Both the position numbers and the translations under genes were made by a program. Below are positions 4,637-5,228 of a stretch of 5,228 bases of DNA, piece by piece. Position 1 is the stretch's first letter. Each line of letters starts with the position of its first letter. The DNA comes from Bordetella parapertussis (GTDB lineage: Bacteria; Pseudomonadota; Gammaproteobacteria; Burkholderiales; Burkholderiaceae_B): positions 1 through 5,228 of the forward strand of contig CAMCWG010000208.1 in the NCBI GenBank assembly GCA_945882005.1, in the 5' to 3' direction. The notes beneath the pieces are model-generated. The model was not told the DNA's origin. It was given only the letters and a program-made list of their open reading frames with translations, and ran no database searches.

Positions 4637-5133
4637 GCTCGGACTCTCTTTTTAGGCGAAGTCATTGTCTCGGGTCTGGCGCGTAAGCCGAAAAATAAGG
4701 GCCCCGACCAGCGTGTTCCAGTAATTTCATAGGCGATTTTTGACAGGCTTTCGTAGGGCCGGCCGTCAAACTCGTAGGTTCCGTCTTGCGAGGCAATCAC
4801 GTGATATTGCTTGCCCTGATAGAGGCGCGAGAGCTTCGTGCCTGCAACCGGTCGGTAAGCCGCCTCACGCATAGTGGCCCTACCGTTTTTAATGAGCGCG
4901 TCGATCCGACGTTTATTGCGGTCAAGCAAACCTTGGTCCGTTTTGCAGAACTCAAGCTCCTGCAGCTTATGAGCGATGCGTCGCTCCAAAAACTGTCGAT
5001 TAGGCGTTGGCGTGTCGCTGCAAAATAGTTTGCGCCACAACGCCTTGAGCTCTGGCATCGCCAGTCCAGGTAATTGCACAATTTGCTGCACCACCGATTG
5101 TGGCATTGCCGGTCTAGCACTTTTAGCTTTCAT
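4633..5133 (-). CDS. DUF2924 family protein, recombinase partner
   Basis: A 166-residue protein of the DUF2924 family, whose genes are commonly found directly before this kind of serine recombinase; the molecular function is not established. The N-terminal half (about 15-80) is helical, with MPELKALWRKLF (26-37) and RRIAHKLQELEF (51-62), both typical of the family. The C-terminal half is beta-rich: GTKLSRLYQGKQYHVIA (98-114), DGTYEFDGRPYESLS (117-131), then ITGTRWSGPLFFGL (137-150). This second half resembles the RAMA-type DNA-associated fold by pattern, which is an inference. A basic tail follows. GGAG lies 5 bases before the ATG (plus 5139-5142), so this start is well supported. It is first in the operon and could act as an accessory or directionality factor. 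Confidence 0.9.
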   Translation of the reverse strand: MKAKSARPAMPQSVVQQIVQLPGLAMPELKALWRKLFCSDTPTPNRQFLERRIAHKLQELEFCKTDQGLLDRNKRRIDALIKNGRATMREAAYRPVAGTKLSRLYQGKQYHVIASQDGTYEFDGRPYESLSKIAYEITGTRWSGPLFFGLRARPETMTSPKKRVRA

Positions 5134-5228
5134 AAAGACTCCGTAATTCCGTAGTTGACGGTGTCTCTATGAACGCTCTGGGAACCAGAAAAGCCAAGTC
5201 TAAACTGGTCTTCAGACAGCCTATTTGC
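5134..5228 (-). promoter_or_regulatory. Leader of recombinase operon with dyad
   Basis: AGACTCCGT (5136-5144) and ACGGTGTCT (5158-5166) form an imperfect inverted repeat (8 of 9) centred at 5151. Inside it are two tandem 8-bp units, CCGTAATT (5141-5148) and CCGTAGTT (5149-5156). The dyad overlaps the ribosome binding site of the DUF2924 gene. On the minus strand a weak promoter TTGGCT (-35) and TTCATA (-10), about 18 bp apart, lies just upstream of it. CTGG-GAA-CCAG (near 5178-5188) and GTCT-TC-AGAC (near 5209-5218) are further small dyads. Bound by the operon's HTH protein, the main dyad could repress the operon; it could also be a recombination site. Confidence 0.4.

Noticed and set aside
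1..5228. CRISPR array, retron or DGR
   Set aside because: No regularly spaced repeats, no reverse transcriptase and no Cas gene are present; the repeats seen are two diverged copies far apart.

Overview
The window looks like accessory DNA from a proteobacterium, most likely a gammaproteobacterium. This is inferred from the proteobacterial DUF2924 / serine recombinase / KorB-like HTH gene set, Shine-Dalgarno starts and moderate GC. No housekeeping gene or intact RNA gene fixes the genus.

Layout. (1) Positions 1-1026 hold no convincing protein gene but much secondary structure. There is a leftward terminator-like hairpin (31-63) and a textbook rightward intrinsic terminator (157-186). A compact structured RNA candidate (575-647) has a -10-like box just before it and a T6 tail. 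A cluster of mutually exclusive stems with pseudoknot geometry follows (659-710), then a second structured element ending in T7 (831-895). Just after two of the T-tracts, copies of one repeat occur. The left copy is split by about 135 bp bounded by a 10-bp direct repeat; the right copy is unsplit. (2) Positions 1027-2655 carry a tight rightward operon of three genes: a small alpha/beta hydrolase with an intact Ser-Asp-His triad, an unrecognised protein with an N-terminal two-helix motif and one marginal hydrophobic segment, and an unrecognised membrane protein with about four TM segments. (3) Positions 2656-2861 are a short convergent junction. (4) Positions 5133-2862, leftward, carry an operon coupled by two ATGA overlaps: a DUF2924 protein, a serine recombinase and a KorB/ParB-type HTH protein. 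(5) Positions 5134-5228 are the leader of that operon, with an imperfect dyad and two tandem 8-bp units just before the first gene.

How it may work. The DUF2924-recombinase-HTH set is a recurrent but little-characterised mobility module, and here it is complete with catalytic residues intact. It probably moves or rearranges the surrounding DNA, with the small proteins as accessory or regulatory partners. The hydrolase operon, facing it, looks like cargo of unknown function. The most unusual part is the noncoding left flank: three rightward terminators within 900 bp and no protein gene between them suggest tandem small RNA units. No attachment site could be assigned, and the ends of any mobile element are not demonstrably inside the window.
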